Source: Cladopsammia gracilis (Eukaryota; Cnidaria; Anthozoa; Scleractinia; Dendrophylliidae). Taken from it: a DNA stretch of 64,000 nt. Location: the NCBI GenBank assembly GCA_022457155.1, contig JAJGOT010000192.1, forward strand, positions 1,028,001 through 1,092,000, read 5' to 3'. The notes under the pieces were generated by a model. It was not told where the DNA came from, made no database searches, and worked only from the letters and a program-made list of their open reading frames with translations. The position numbers and the translations under genes are program-made. This document shows, one piece after another, positions 21,431 through 32,237 of this stretch; position 1 is the first letter of the stretch; every line of letters begins with the position of its first letter.

Positions 21431-23805
21431 CTTAAAAACCAAAATTCGAACAAAAAGCAATTAAGGATCAAATCAAGGAAACCTTCACGAGATTAGGAGG
21501 TGTTCTTCTTTCGTCGAGCGCAATTAAAAACTAGAGTTTTCTTAAACTTTCGTAACATCGAAAAATTTAACTCCTTTTGTTTTTTCGGGGACAACAAACG
21601 TCGTTTTGGGTTCGAAACTGTCAGCTAGGATTTTCGGAAAGGTGAAAACAGCTGGTAAATTCGGGGATAAGATTCCTTTTCCTAAAACGTTTTGCCGTTG
21701 AAGATATTCAGCTAAACGAACCGAAAAGATCCGAAACTATGTTAGCTTTCGCATAATTTATATGGAAAATGTGGTGTCTTATATTGCGTTACGAGCATGC
21801 GCAGAGGAGAGTTTTGAGCGAGTTGTACGAGCAGGAGTACAAAAGTGGAAGTTTTCATTAAAGGAGTTCAGAATTACAATCAAGGATTCCATAAAAAACA
21901 AAGTTAAACAACCTGGAAGTATAGTGATTTTGAGAGTTTTCATTTTATTTTAATCAGTTTCAAGAGCCTTGGATTTCGCCTTTAGTGAGGCTAGTTTAAA
22001 AAACCGGTACGGCCATAACAGATGCACAGGACACCACACAAACAGAGGATGGTAAGCCTGTACAGTTTTCATTTTATTTTCATCAGTTTTAGGAGCCTTG
22101 GATTTCGCCTTTAGTGAGGCTAGTTTAAAAACCCGGTACGGCCATAACAGATGCACAGGACACCACACAAACAGAGGATGGTAAGCCTGTGATCAGACTA
22201 CAAGGCATAAGACAATTGTTCGCAGCTGTGGCGTCAAACTCCTGTTCTATGATATGATATTGGCCTAAAGGGAAAACGAATGGTGTTCTTTTTTCGATCA
22301 AATAAGAAATTACACAGCTTTGGTTCGTAATCAACTATGAAGAAGTCACTGCTTACCCATTCTTACTTCGCATTTGTCTCCAATCCACTGCTGTTTGCAT
22401 GAACAAGTAAAAGTTTTCTGCTTCTCGTTAAATAAACAAGAGCCTCCATTGAGGCATCCGGTCTGGAGACAACCCTGTAGATGTGAAGGCAATAATATAA
22501 AAAATACATTATACTTGGAGCATAATGTACAGTAATTGCATTATTTGATTTTAATTCTATGGGACACAACGTTTTCCTATGTTCTTTATTAAACGATAGA
22601 AAAACGTTAACTAGAAAAAAAAATTCAGGTACTAAATTATTAATTGCAGCCAACAGAATATTTGGGTAGAATATTATTTTGTTCAGGAGACCACAGGTAC
22701 CCTCATTTGTGATACGAATAAAACATTGAAATGTTTGGTCGAGTGAGGAACATACATGTACAATAAATGTCTTCTACCACCCACTGAAGGACAAATTGAC
22801 CGTTGCAATAAATTCTGAAGCTTTAATTGCTTTATCTTGTTTAGAACTCATAAAGAGAACGCTATCCGTGTGTTCGTAGTTTTGAAGTATGTATAAGAAT
22901 TGATATAAAAGCACTGATGTAACTACGCGAACTTGAACTTTCCGAAACCATGACACTGACTTCACACGGTAGCTTGAAATTGGAAGGATAAAATCCCTTT
23001 GCTGTTGGAACATTTATAGCTAAAGAATCGAATACATGTGACTGTTTTCAGCTTGCACACGTTTTCCTTAAAAAGAGAAAATGATGTTAAAAATGTTATC
23101 AATAACTCTCCTCGTTCGGTCGGCCCCTACATTTCAATTTTATTTCCTCGTTTCGCCTCCAAAGTTGTAATGTAATGTAAATCTTTATTTAAACACGGAG
23201 AATCATCAGTTAAGTTAATAATTAAAAATTAATCACTCAAACAGCCACTCATACTATCCCAAACCGGGCTGCAGTAATCAAAATGTGGTAATATTAAAGC
23301 ATTGTAAATTTGAACTGCAACATCCGTCGGAATAAAAGGTCGTATACGTTTCAAGGCACCAATGGCTGAAAAGACTTTCTTGCTTATCTCGTCAACGTGT
23401 TTAGACCAAGAGAGTTGTGCATCGTTGCAATCGATTCTGAAGTTCGCTATAAGTTGCTAATATTTTACTCACCTTAAGGAATATTGAAAAGGTAGCTCCT
23501 AGCAGATCAATAAGCTTGGTGTTATCGTCGATAGGAGAGAAATCGTACATGTTGAGCTCACAAATTCCTTCGCCGTTTCTTTTGCAAGACTGTTTGAAGT
23601 TTGTGGAGGTACACCACGAGGTTGTCATACAAATGTGATTACACGACATTAAACTAGAAGATTTAAGTCGTTGGACAACGTGACCAGCTAGGTGTTTATT
23701 TTCCCGAGTTAGGAAGAATGCAGATCGAGACATAGAATCTTCTTCAGAAGCGAAAACTGCGAAACACACAAGAAGCTCTTGAAATAGGACCAGGGACCAA
23801 ATCAT
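21000..23805 (-). CDS. Secreted PAN-EGF-C-type lectin (gene A)
   Basis: Three minus-strand exons: 23805-23473, 22474-22357 and 21430-21000, together 293 codons plus stop. A hydrophobic signal peptide (MIWSLVLFQELLVCFAVFA) is followed by a PAN/apple module with spaced cysteines (SCNHICMTTSWCTSTNF, then CK...CELN), one EGF module with six Cys (GCLQTGCLNGGSC, TCSCKQQWIGDKC), and a C-type lectin domain (CPSGWVAHKSSCYYIGK, WIGLYLK, GEPNNG, GGRWNDEHC, VALCQK). EPN and WND are the Ca-dependent, mannose-type sugar-binding motifs. Introns are phase 0 then phase 1. The start is the Met right before the hydrophobic core; an upstream in-frame Met (23859) would spoil the signal peptide. It is expected to be an extracellular glycan-binding, perhaps immune-recognition, protein; ligand unknown. 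Confidence 0.88.
21954..22196. repeat. Intronic 129-bp repeat, two copies (gene A)
   Basis: Units start at 21954 and 22083 (TCAGTTT...GAGCCTTGGATTTCG...GGATGGTAAGCCTGT). The same repeat has about ten copies in the matching intron of the SD1 partner. Confidence 0.9.
22357..22474 (-). CDS. Gene A exon 2: EGF domain
   Basis: Acceptor CACATCTACAG, donor GTAAGC after ATGG. 118 bp, phase 0 to phase 1. Six cysteines in EGF order. Confidence 0.9.
23167..23439 (-). mobile_element. 5-prime-truncated LINE inserted in gene A intron
   Basis: The minus strand reads DAQLSWSKHVDEISKKVF, then AIGALKRIRPFIPTD, then ALILPHFDYCSPVW, the C-terminal block of non-LTR reverse transcriptases, ending in a TTACA tail. 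The paralogous site at 37028-37032 is empty. AAGTT at 23162-23166 and 23440-23444 is the target-site duplication. Confidence 0.9.
23473..23805 (-). CDS. Gene A exon 1: signal peptide and PAN/apple domain
   Basis: 111 codons, donor GTGAGT after CTTAAG, phase 0. The LINE at 23167-23439 sits just inside the following intron. Its partner is 37393-37061, of identical length. Confidence 0.88.
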
Positions 23806-24082
23806 TTTAGGCTTATTTCTCGGCACTCCCGGCGATATTCCTCGCAACGTTTTGATCAAACTAAACTGTTAGAGGTGTGTTATATGATGATCTGTTTTGT
23901 AAAAACAATTAAGTTATGAATGTTTGCCAAAAATATAGAGGTAAGAAAAGTTAAAAATAACCAGACAGCAGGTACAGTATTTAGCATGACAAAGACAGAA
24001 GACGGGTTCGGTTGGCATATGTCAGAAGTAAACTTAATTCCATGGCATTTCTAGCACGGCTGGGCACAGCTTTATAATTGAT

Positions 24083-24255
24083 TTGCACGATGGCGTCATT
24101 TGACTACAACTACCAGAATTCATTTCGTTTTTCCTTTCTTATTTAAATTTTGTAATCCCAGTGCGGTTTTAATAACAATAGCCCTAATTTGCACTACAAA
24201 ACAAAATACTGAAGGATTCTGGTAGTTGTGGTCATATGACAACATCGTGCAAATG
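24083..24255. mobile_element. MITE bracketed by a 35-bp direct repeat
   Basis: Inverse ends TTGCACGATGGCGTCAT and ATGACAACATCGTGCAA, with inner CAACTACCAGAATTC / GATTCTGGTAGTTG. The direct repeat CCATGGCATTTCT..ACGG, then CTGGGCACAGCTT, occurs on both sides (24041 and 24262) but once only in SD1b (about 37755). Confidence 0.7.
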
Positions 24256-24749
24256 GCCTATTCCATGGCATTTCTGGAACGGCTGGGCACAGCTTAATTG
24301 ATCGATGTAGGTGAATCATACTTCAGAATTGCTGGGTGGCATAAGTGCCGATATAAAGCCATATATTGCACAAAGGGCATCTCGTATATCGGACTAAAAT
24401 ATCTAGATAAAGCTTACTGTGTTGTCCTCTTTCAATATTCGGAGTATATGTTTCTTTCTTTAGCTAGTACAGTTAAATACACGACCCTACAAGTGGCAGC
24501 GTGTAAACAAAGATTCGCCTAAATGACAAACCTCCTAGCTCGTTTTGTCCTCCCGTTGTTGTTCTGGCAAATGAGAGTATTTTGCTACATTTTTGGTCGT
24601 ATATCGGAAGTATTTTGTATTACTGACAATCTTTACTGTTGAAGTTTACTAGTCTGCAGTCAGAAATAAAATGTGTTCACAAGCACATTTGTAAATAATT
24701 AATTATTCAAACCACATCATAAGAAAGAACTGTTTTCAATTAAAAGCGA

Positions 24750-25281
24750 GAAAACGGCTCCCTATGATAAAACGGCTCCCTGTGATAAAACGGCTCCCTG
24801 TGATAAAACGGCTCCTGTGATAAAACGACTCTCTGTGATGAAACGACTCCCTGTGATGAAACGACTCCCTGTGATGAAACGACCCCTGTGATAAAAGGAC
24901 CCCCTGTGATAAAACGGCTACCTGCGATAAAACGGCTCCCTGTGATAAAACGGCTCTCTGTGATAAAACGACTCCCTGTGATAGAACGACACCCTAGCTG
25001 TGATGAAACGACTCCCTGTGATGAAACGACCCCTGTGATAAAAGGACCCCCTGTGATAAAACGGCTACCTGCGATATAAATGGATCCTTGTGATGAAACG
25101 ACCCCCTGAGATAAAAGGGCTGCCTGTGATAAAACGACCCCCTGTGATAACACGGCCCCCTGTGATAAAACGACCCCCTGTGATAAAACGACCCCCTGTG
25201 ATAAAACGACCCCCTGTGATAAAACGACACCCTGTGATAAAACGACACCCTGTGATAAAACGACCCCCTGTGATAAAACGG
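24750..25281. repeat. 18-bp satellite CCTGTGATAAAACGACCC
   Basis: About 29 units with variants (GGCTCC, GACACC, ATGAAACG). The shorter partner array is at 41100-41330. 18 bp keeps frames open (VIKRPP on plus, SFYHRG on minus); not a gene. Confidence 0.95.
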
Positions 25282-25482
25282 TATAAGTGTATTTCTCTGT
25301 GTTGTTGAAACTATTGGTCAGCTATAGGCCACCTCGAAAATACCATAATAATCTTTTATGTGCAGGCTCAGCCTCACCGGGTGTAATTATTCAAGTCTCC
25401 TTTGTTAGAATTGCACAATGTAATCTAGAGTACATGTAGGAACGCTAGGACGTAGCATTGTGTGGTCTTGTGTGTTCGTATA

Positions 25483-25800
25483 CAGTCTTTTGATTAAATG
25501 TTGTCACTGATTGGTCTCATCCCTACGCGGCCAGACCGAAAGGGAGTATGGGTGAATTAAAATGCATGATTAATTTTTCTCTATCGCGTTTACAATAGAG
25601 AACAAAACTCACGTTGTTTGTCTTCGAGTGTTACGCAAAGACAACAAGAGTCACTTCGATACATATTCCATTAAGGACGTTCCGTATTTTGATAATATGC
25701 AGCTCAGTATTGAATGTGAATTGATTTCTCTCCATAATCCTTTTCGGTCTGGTCGCGTAGGGATGAGACCAATCAATGACAACGTTTAATCAAGAGACTG
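25483..25800. mobile_element. TA-flanked MITE with about 70-bp inverted ends
   Basis: CAGTCTTTTGATTAAATG, then TGATTGGTCTCATCCCTACG, is inverse to the right end (25735-25800). TA flanks at 25481-25482 and 25801-25802. Absent from SD1b. Confidence 0.85.
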
Positions 25801-25801
25801 T

Positions 25802-25933
25802 ATGTTGTGGTTCAATTTTATCCTTGGTTCAAATTTTATTTTCCTTTGTTTTTAGCTATGGTAATGTATGATAATGAGTTTTAAACAAAGGAAAATAAAA
25901 TTTGAACCAAGGATAAAATTGAACCACAACATA
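25802..25933. mobile_element. Hairpin MITE abutting the previous element
   Basis: Arms of about 50 bp (ATGTTGTGGTTCAATTTTAT, then CCTTGGTTCAAATTTTATTT on the left) with a loop of about 30 bp. Inserted right at the edge of its neighbour; absent from SD1b. Confidence 0.85.
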
Positions 25934-26079
25934 TCCAAATGTGCACCGTATGCAAATTTACAAGAAGTTGAAGCATAGCACGCGCAGTTCGTGCTGAAAA
26001 CAAAAGAAATTGGCAAAATCAGGCTTACATCAAGCACCACCCAAACCTGCACTTTAAAGAGTATTAAGGTATTTTTCGA

Positions 26080-26275
26080 AGTGGCCTATTGTGTTGTGAT
26101 GTGGATATCGTTGGTCAGCTTTTGTGTTGTGGTGTGGATATTAATATTGTTGGTCAGCTGTTGTGTTGCATTGTGGGTATTGTTGGTTAGCGGTTGTGTT
26201 GTGACGTAGATAGTGTTCGTTAGCTATTGTGTTGTGATGTGGATATTGTTGGTTAGCTATTGTGTTGTGGATATT
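26080..26275. repeat. 33-bp satellite TTGGTTAGCTATTGTGTTG, short array
   Basis: About six diverged units; the partner array in SD1b (41370-42150) has about 24. Confidence 0.85.
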
Positions 26276-26419
26276 GTTGAGTGTCTTTTAAAACTTTTGG
26301 CATAAGACTACGCCGGGAAAAATCCTTTCGATACATAGAGTAAATTTGCAGAAGAGAAAAAAATACCTTTATCATATGCTGTTATCCTTCGTAAAAATCA
26401 GTAAAAGCGCTTTCCACTT

Positions 26420-26639
26420 CCCAAACATACGTGCGAGCCTATTCCTTTGCACGGGCTGTGGATTATGTCACATGCTTGTGATCACTTGTTCTCAAAAAAA
26501 CTAATCTCGTGCCGAGATATTCTCCACTGAAAGGGTGAGAAGATCTTGGTATGAGATTACTCTAGAATTTCAACTGAACAGTGCATAAAGACAAAACGCA
26601 TTTGTCGTGCTATTTGTACCAGCGGTCACATGATTTCGA

Positions 26640-26660
<21 letters not shown>
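26420..26660. repeat. Left arm of foldback element
   Basis: Matches 42380-42640 and in part 53580-53750. The opposite arm seen in those copies is missing here; TIR fragments at 26705-26780 interrupt it. Confidence 0.6.
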
Positions 26661-26670
<10 letters not shown>

Positions 26671-26704
26671 CACTAGGCGTTATATTTTGCTAAGAAGCGA
26701 AGAT

Positions 26705-26840
26705 ATACAGTCAATCCTCCCTCAAGCGGACATCCTCGGGACCAAGGGTAAGTGTCCGCTTTCGGGAGGTTTAAAAAGCAATACAGTAAACACCCGCATA
26801 TAAGAACAAATGGATTAAGAACATCAAATACAAATACCGG
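26705..26840. mobile_element. Fragments of TA-type element ends
   Basis: TACAGTCAATCCTCCCTCAA (26708) and, after it, ACAGTAAACACCCGCATATA (26783) look like the ends of two different pogo-like elements in series. Confidence 0.5.
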
Positions 26841-27303
26841 GTATGTAATGACAAAGGCCATGGCGGCCATGTTGGTGCACATAACAAAGGAAGTGGCAGA
26901 GATCTCATGTATATACTCACCACGCTTCCCGAAATATAGAGAAACCATATATATATATATATACCAAACCGTACATCCTGTGCCCAAGTTCAGGAGTTGC
27001 CATAAAGCCATTATGGTAATAACCGGGAGGGCACATTGTATACATATTTGTATATCTACCTGGATTTTTGAAAACGATATCGCTCCAAGTAAGCGTTTGT
27101 GAGCGTTCTTGGCCTTGTTTTTAATATAAAGGTATAAAATATAATAGATTGTTGCTAGTCATTTTTTTCGCTCGCTATTGCTCCCTTTTCCTCTTCTCTC
27201 TCTTCTCTGTCATTTTCGGGCTGATCGGGCTCATAAAAACCCTTGTTTGGGCTAGTTGCAGTGAAATTGCGTAAATTTTCGTTGAACACGTTTTGAAAAA
27301 TTC

Positions 27304-27305
<2 letters not shown>

Positions 27306-27363
<58 letters not shown>
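27306..27363. repeat. (TA)n microsatellite
   Basis: Perfect TA run of about 29 units. Confidence 0.98.
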
Positions 27364-27364
<1 letters not shown>

Positions 27365-27368
<4 letters not shown>

Positions 27369-27700
27369 GCATTGTAGCATCATTTGCCATCATTACCCAT
27401 CACTCGCCATCATTAGGCATCATTCCCCGTCAATAGGCATCTTTCACCGTCATTAGGCAGTATTCACCGTCATTAAGCATCTTTCACCGTCATTAGGCAG
27501 TATTCACCGTCATTAGGCAGTATTCACCGTCATTTAGCATCATTCACCGTCATTTAGCATCATTCACCGCCACTAGACATCATTCACCGTCATTTAGCAT
27601 CATTCACCGTCACTTGTCATCATTCACCGTCATTAGGCATCATTCACCGTCACTTGGTATCATTCACCGTCACTAGACATCATTCACCGTCACTTGGAGA
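27365..27700 (+). repeat. 20-bp minisatellite CATTCACCGTCATTTAGCAT
   Basis: About 16 units of CATCATTCACCGTCAT plus variable TTAG/TAGG/TTGG. Not seen in SD2b or SD2c. Confidence 0.9.
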
Positions 27701-28496
27701 TCTCTGCCAAGGAAGTTCATTAAAATTCTTTTGTAGGTGTGCACCAACATGGCCGCCGTGACGCAACGTGAAAACCACCCATAACGAACCTGGACGATGC
27801 CAGATGTATTATTTTTTAAGTGAAAACCGACATGCGAGCGTGCGGGAGCTTCTTGTAATCGTTTATGTAGACCTCCGGAGCCAGTGTAGGGCGAACGAAA
27901 AATTTCTCGAAATTAAGTTGCCGACACCACTTTGTGAAGACAGCTTTTGTGCTGCACTACTGTGAAGACAGCTTTTGTGGCACTAAGGAAAATTCTCTAT
28001 GACTCTGGGACGGCTTTTTAACGTGGGGGAACACTCGCTGCCTTCGGGCAGTCCGGGATCTGTTACAGCAGATAATATGATAACATCTCCGAGACGACAG
28101 AACATAACAGACGTTTGGTCCAACGTAGTTTATTCTACTTGCACTTAAAAACATAACCAGGATACAACTAGTGTAACCGGCAACTCGACCGGGGGCATAG
28201 CCCCACCGGGCGTATTCCGACTCACGTCTTACAAAGCACTTGTATTTGAGACTCGAGACTAACCTAACGCACAACTTGAACCGGCTACATCGTAACAAAA
28301 AAACCTTGTTTAAAAACATAAACAAACATTTCAAAAGTCCTATTGGAGACTAAAAGAAACTAAAACCAAGCTTTGCAACATTAATTACTTTCAAATTAAT
28401 GCAGGTACTAACAACTTAGCAAATTAAGGAATTTTGCATGATTCTTACACTTTACAGCTATAAAGATAGGGCGAGAACAGTTTACGCAAACATTAA

Positions 28497-29893
28497 AGGG
28501 AACTTTCCCGCCGAAATAGCGAAATTTTGCTCACTTAATTTCCGTGTTATATCGCAAAATGCCACCAAATACAGAACTAAATCAGATAAAAAGATTCTTT
28601 AGAGCAAAACAAAAGCAGCAGGTTGGAGAAGGGTGGAAGTGGATTACAGTTCATCAATTTTGATTTCTAGAAAAGAAATCAAAATTTCCATTCTGGTGTG
28701 GAATTTTGAGTTTTTCAGTCGTTATTTTGTATTTTTAGTTCATATTTCTTTGCGTTCATCACTGTTCTCGATTTTTTTCTTCCTATTTCTAGATAATAAA
28801 GTAAGCATAAACAAGCTCCTGGTCATAATTAACTATTATAGCGCGAAAGCGCGCGTGATATCGCCTAATACTTAGCCGACGAGGCCGTGAGATATACAAC
28901 CTTTCATTAAGCAAAAAGGCTAACAACAATATTTTGTCTCGCACCATTTCTTAAACAACAAACAGCGAATGCCGAAACCTTTGCTAAGCTAAAATTAATT
29001 TAGCGTACACAATCAGTTGAGAGTTTCTACGAAGAGCTTTCGTCTACTCAAAGAACGGGACAAAGTAGTGACTACAAGAATAAAAACACAGTAAAATGGC
29101 ATAGAATGTCTTAGTTACAAGTGTTTCGTATCTTGAAAAGGTCAATTCAGAATCAAAACAAATTGAACAAACACACGGCTACGAACCTAAACATAGCGGC
29201 GAAAAGTCGGAAAGATCGGCAGCGTGGACAGTATGTCTTACAAAAATTCACGGCTAAAGGATACAAGAAACGGTTAAAACATCGTACCTGTAGTTGATTT
29301 GGCTTTTTATTCCCTTCCATCAGCACCAAATTTTCAAACATCGAAGTACGAGCTGAGTCGATCAAATGTTGTTTACAAACTTGCTCGTTTCTCAGCTCCT
29401 ACAGCCGTAATGACGAGATCAGAAACTATTCTGAAGAAACATCAAGCCTATATCATATTCCAGAGGTGATTACCAAAGGAATTTTACGAAAATTGTGCTC
29501 CTTCATTCACTCCTTGTCGAGCGGTCAAACTTTGAACCAGTTTTCATTCAGCTACGCCAAGAAACACTGCGACCAGTACAGCAACCGCGACAACGCGAAA
29601 ATTTCGCGCCTTTTTTGTCCAATCATGTGAACAATACTTTTTCTCTTTTCTTTTCTTCTCTTGTTTTCTTTCTTTTCCCTTTTTTAACTAATAGTTCACG
29701 CACTTTTTCGCCCCAAAACACGAAATTGCAGCCAGCAGTCATTTTCACTTTCTTTCAAAATGCGAAATTTACCGCCATTGCTGGTTATATGTCATGTAGA
29801 CATAACGCATATCGATAACTTTTTGACCATATTTGGGCAGTGTATCAATGTGTTGAATTATAAAACACGATAGACAGCCGGGACAGTCTCCCT
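28497..29893. mobile_element. 1.4-kb TTAA-flanked element
   Basis: TTAA at 28493-28496 and 29894-29897; the matching positions of SD2b (about 43845) and SD2c (about 54840) lack it. Left end AGGGAACTTTCCCGCCGAAA, right end GGGACAGTCTCCCT. The first 130 bp match the small element at 10055-10268. No transposase is seen; it holds an exon-like ORF at 29288-29398. Confidence 0.85.
29288..29398 (-). CDS. Exon-like ORF inside the TTAA element
   Basis: On the minus strand, ACGGCTGTAG precedes 37 open codons (ELRNEQVCKQHLIDSART, then SMFENLVLMEGNKKP, then NQLQ) and GTACGA follows; phase 0 at both sides. Length, splice signals and amino-acid make-up look like a real exon, but I recognise no family. It may be a host exon carried by the element, or chance. 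Confidence 0.3.
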
Positions 29894-30019
29894 TTAACAG
29901 CAGGTGTTATAGTTATCGTCCTGGAAAACTAAGAGAAAAATAATTCTACGCTGGATTTTTATATCGTTACACAGCAAAGCGAGTGAAACTAAATAACAAT
30001 AATTCCTGTTATCACAATT

Positions 30020-30025
30020 TTTATT
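30020..30025 (-). terminator. Polyadenylation signal AATAAA, lectin exon C
   Basis: TTTATT on the plus strand, downstream of the stop at 30456. Conserved in position in SD2b (43973-43978) and SD2c (54974-54979), where the distance is about 110-150 bp; here the element at 30166 lengthens it. Confidence 0.5.
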
Positions 30026-30165
30026 CTTTGTTTGACTCAGCAAGTCGCCTCAACTAACTAAGTATTACTAAACTATGTGCCAAGCGAATCTCGCGCTCTT
30101 ACAAATATATTTTTGAAATGGAACAAGTCACATTTCAATTTAACTCACTATGCATATGGAGTTAC

Positions 30166-30453
30166 GCCCCCCCCGGGGGGGGGGGGTACTCCCTATAATG
30201 GGCTATACGGGGATGCTCCGCCCGAAAGGGGTACCCTTTTGAGGCTGGAGGTATATGAAAGGGTCGTGATTTCACGAGTTGAAAAGAATAGGAAAGGGTA
30301 CCGAATACACGCCGTTGAGGCGTAAAAAAGGTAGGGAAAACTGCCATTTAAGTCTTATAAAAAGGGCCTTCCAAAATATATCAAACAGACGCACGTAAAG
30401 GCTATATGAAAGGGGTACCATTTTCATTGAAAGGTATATGAAAGGGGTACCAT
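30166..30453. mobile_element. G-tract inverted-repeat element (family 2), truncated, at the end of lectin exon C
   Basis: Starts CCCCCCCCGGGG..TACTCCCTATAATG, GGGATGCTCCGCCCGAAAGG and has the GTATATGAAAGGGGTACC repeats of the fuller copy at 45780-46195, but lacks its right end. It replaces the last codons of the lectin exon: C ends PISGCV-stop whereas D ends PISGCVSA and E ends PISDSVPA. Confidence 0.8.
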
Positions 30454-30455
30454 TT

Positions 30456-30919
30456 TCAAACGCAGCCTGAAATGGGCTTCTGGCAAAGAATAACTGGGGC
30501 TATATTCCCAGCATCATAATAACAGGGGAGATCATTCCACTTTCCTGGCTGTAGGTTCCTGTCACCTGGGGTTCCATACATGTGGCCGCAATGCTCTGCA
30601 TTTCCAACGTTGTTCGGTTCGTTGTATGCCCAGTTCTGATATTGCTGACCCTCTAGCGGAGTGCCGTCAACCCAGTAGAACTTCGAGTCTGCAGTACTTC
30701 GATGCATCCCAAGCCACACACCCAAATGAGTGGTTGTCTTCTGCTTCTTCATCAGGTTTAAAATGAATTTGTTTTCAGCGGCTGATCTGATTACAGGGAG
30801 GTCTGCCTTCATATTCCGGCATGTTGTTCTCGCGTCTGCCTCTTTCGTGGTTGGAGTATCATAGACGAAATAACATGCGCTTCCATATCTTAACCAACCA
30901 GCTGGACAATCTGAACAAG
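30456..30919 (-). CDS. C-type lectin domain exon C
   Basis: Acceptor CCAATATCGCAG. After two bases (phase 1 intron) it reads CSDCPAGWLRYGSACYFVYD, then DARTTCRNMKADLPVIRS, then LGVWLGMHRS, FYWVDGTPLEG, WAYNEPNNVG, GKWNDLPC, ILCQKPISGCV-stop. Full domain with EPN and WND sugar-binding motifs and canonical Cys. The TGA is supplied at the junction with the inserted element. No signal-peptide exon of its own type lies next to it; the nearest upstream exons on this strand are the PAN and EGF exons at 35810-37393, whose phase fits. Confidence 0.88.
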
Positions 30920-31174
30920 CTGCGATATTGGAAGAAAAAGAAACAATCTAGTCAGTGAAACTAAAACGATCCCCTTTCTGTTTTACAAAAGAAAAGAATG
31001 CATTAAGTAGCTTATAGGTCAGTGATATACCGTACAGCGTGGAATTTTACAAAGAAATTTACTGTATATATCTCAAAAACCAAGTGCGAGGGCTGTTCAG
31101 GGAGAATATCGGCCCGAGGTCTTGACAGTGCAACACTGAGGGCCATTGTTATTCCAGTACGTCCCAAGCAAGCT

Positions 31175-31702
31175 TGGTTAATAAGAAATTTATTACACGA
31201 CTGAAAAATATGAAAAAATCCCATGACCCATGATCGGGAAATTACCCAGTGTGATACTTGGAAATTATGGGATTGACAAATAAGAATTCTTATTATATGA
31301 CCTGTACAGCCCTGAGAGCCTTTTCCCTTCAAAACCATCAGTTGATAAAAGTCCCGTACGCATTTGCGCGAGCGGAGCCGGAAAAGGCGTTCGGCCGTAC
31401 TACATTCAAAAGCGTGCGGCCTCGCGTGTTAAAATTTAAACAATTTTGTCTCCATATTGGTCATATGAGAAAAAACTTATTAATTGACTAAGTAGTTCGG
31501 ACCGGACGGGAAAACATTTGGCTTTCGGTCAAAGCGCACTTACCTCGCTGCTCTTAGTCCGTACGCCATGACCTCGATCGAGCCAAATATTTTCACATCC
31601 GGCCCTCCCACTCATTCAATAAGTACATATGATTGGCTTTAAAATGTCTTAGTCCTTTAATCAAAAACACCTGATCGACCAAACGTTTTTTTTTTTCATT
31701 TT
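31175..31702. mobile_element. Insertion of about 0.5 kb in SD2a, absent from SD2b
   Basis: SD2b runs straight from GCAAGCTT to AACCATATTCAC (44838-44866); here about 528 bp intervene. Inner inverse words GGACCGGACGGGAAAACATT and AAATATTTTCACATCCGGCC (31499-31604) suggest an inverted-repeat element. Confidence 0.65.
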
Positions 31703-32008
31703 GAACCATATTCACCGGCCAGTCCACGCCTTATTATAACCAAGTCTGGATACACCAATGAAAATGCTTGCAATTTTAAAATATTAGGGTTTGCTGTTGG
31801 GATTCAATTATTGCTATGGCAGAAGTTAAAACCAATTTGTTTTCATAGAAATATTATATATTTCGTTGTATCCCTTATGTATTAGGTAATATTTTCACAG
31901 ATTTCTATCCGTATCACGTTATCTGTAATCAGCTATTATTTCTGCTATTTATAATTAGTATAAATCTACTAGCGTTCTATCACGAATGCTGTTCTCTTGT
32001 TGGCTACG

Positions 32009-32054
32009 CGGTAATAACATGAAGATTCATGTGCAACCCAACCAGTGGGGCAAC
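32009..32054 (-). pseudogene. Truncated A-type lectin exon (gene B)
   Basis: Acceptor TTTCTCTTTCAAG is intact, then CPTGWVAHESSCYY as in gene A, then homology stops and the frame soon ends in TAG. To the left the sequence (TAGTATAAATCTACTAGCG, GAATGCTGTTCTCTT) is that upstream of lectin exon D (45120-45155), so a recombination joint lies near 32009. Confidence 0.8.
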
Positions 32055-32237
32055 CTTGAAAGAGAAACAATTACAGGATCAAATCCGAAGGAAACCAAAT
32101 TCAAGAGATTAGGAGGTGTCCTCCTTTCGTCGAACGCAATGAAACACGAGTTTTCTTAAGTAAAATGTCGCTTTAAACTTTCGTAATATCGAAAAATTTA
32201 ACTCCTTTTGTTTTCAGAGGGACAACAAATGTTGCTG

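Larger units (their letters stand above)
27860..31990. repeat. Segmental duplication SD2a (carries lectin exon C)
   Basis: Collinear with 43080-45150 (SD2b) and 54130-55790 (SD2c): the 28-bp CTGTGAAGACAGCTTTTGTG repeat (2 copies here), GACAGACGTTTGGTCCAACG, the CACCGGGCGTATTCCGAC region, the lectin exon and its upstream intron. Differences: the TTAA element at 28497-29893, a G-tract element at 30166, and an insertion at 31175-31700. Confidence 0.85.

Noticed and set aside
23806..23859. Upstream in-frame Met of gene A (MIKTLRG...)
   Set aside because: It would put a charged stretch before the signal peptide, and the Met is not kept in gene B.
24750..25281. CRISPR-like array
   Set aside because: Contiguous 18-bp tandem units with no unique spacers, in an animal genome.
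24740..25308. ORFs with VIKRPP or SFYHRG repeats on both strands
   Set aside because: 18-bp satellite; no start context, no homologous frame in the partner array.
26673..27102. 112- and 116-aa ORFs on opposite strands
   Set aside because: They overlap each other and element-end fragments; no homology recognised.
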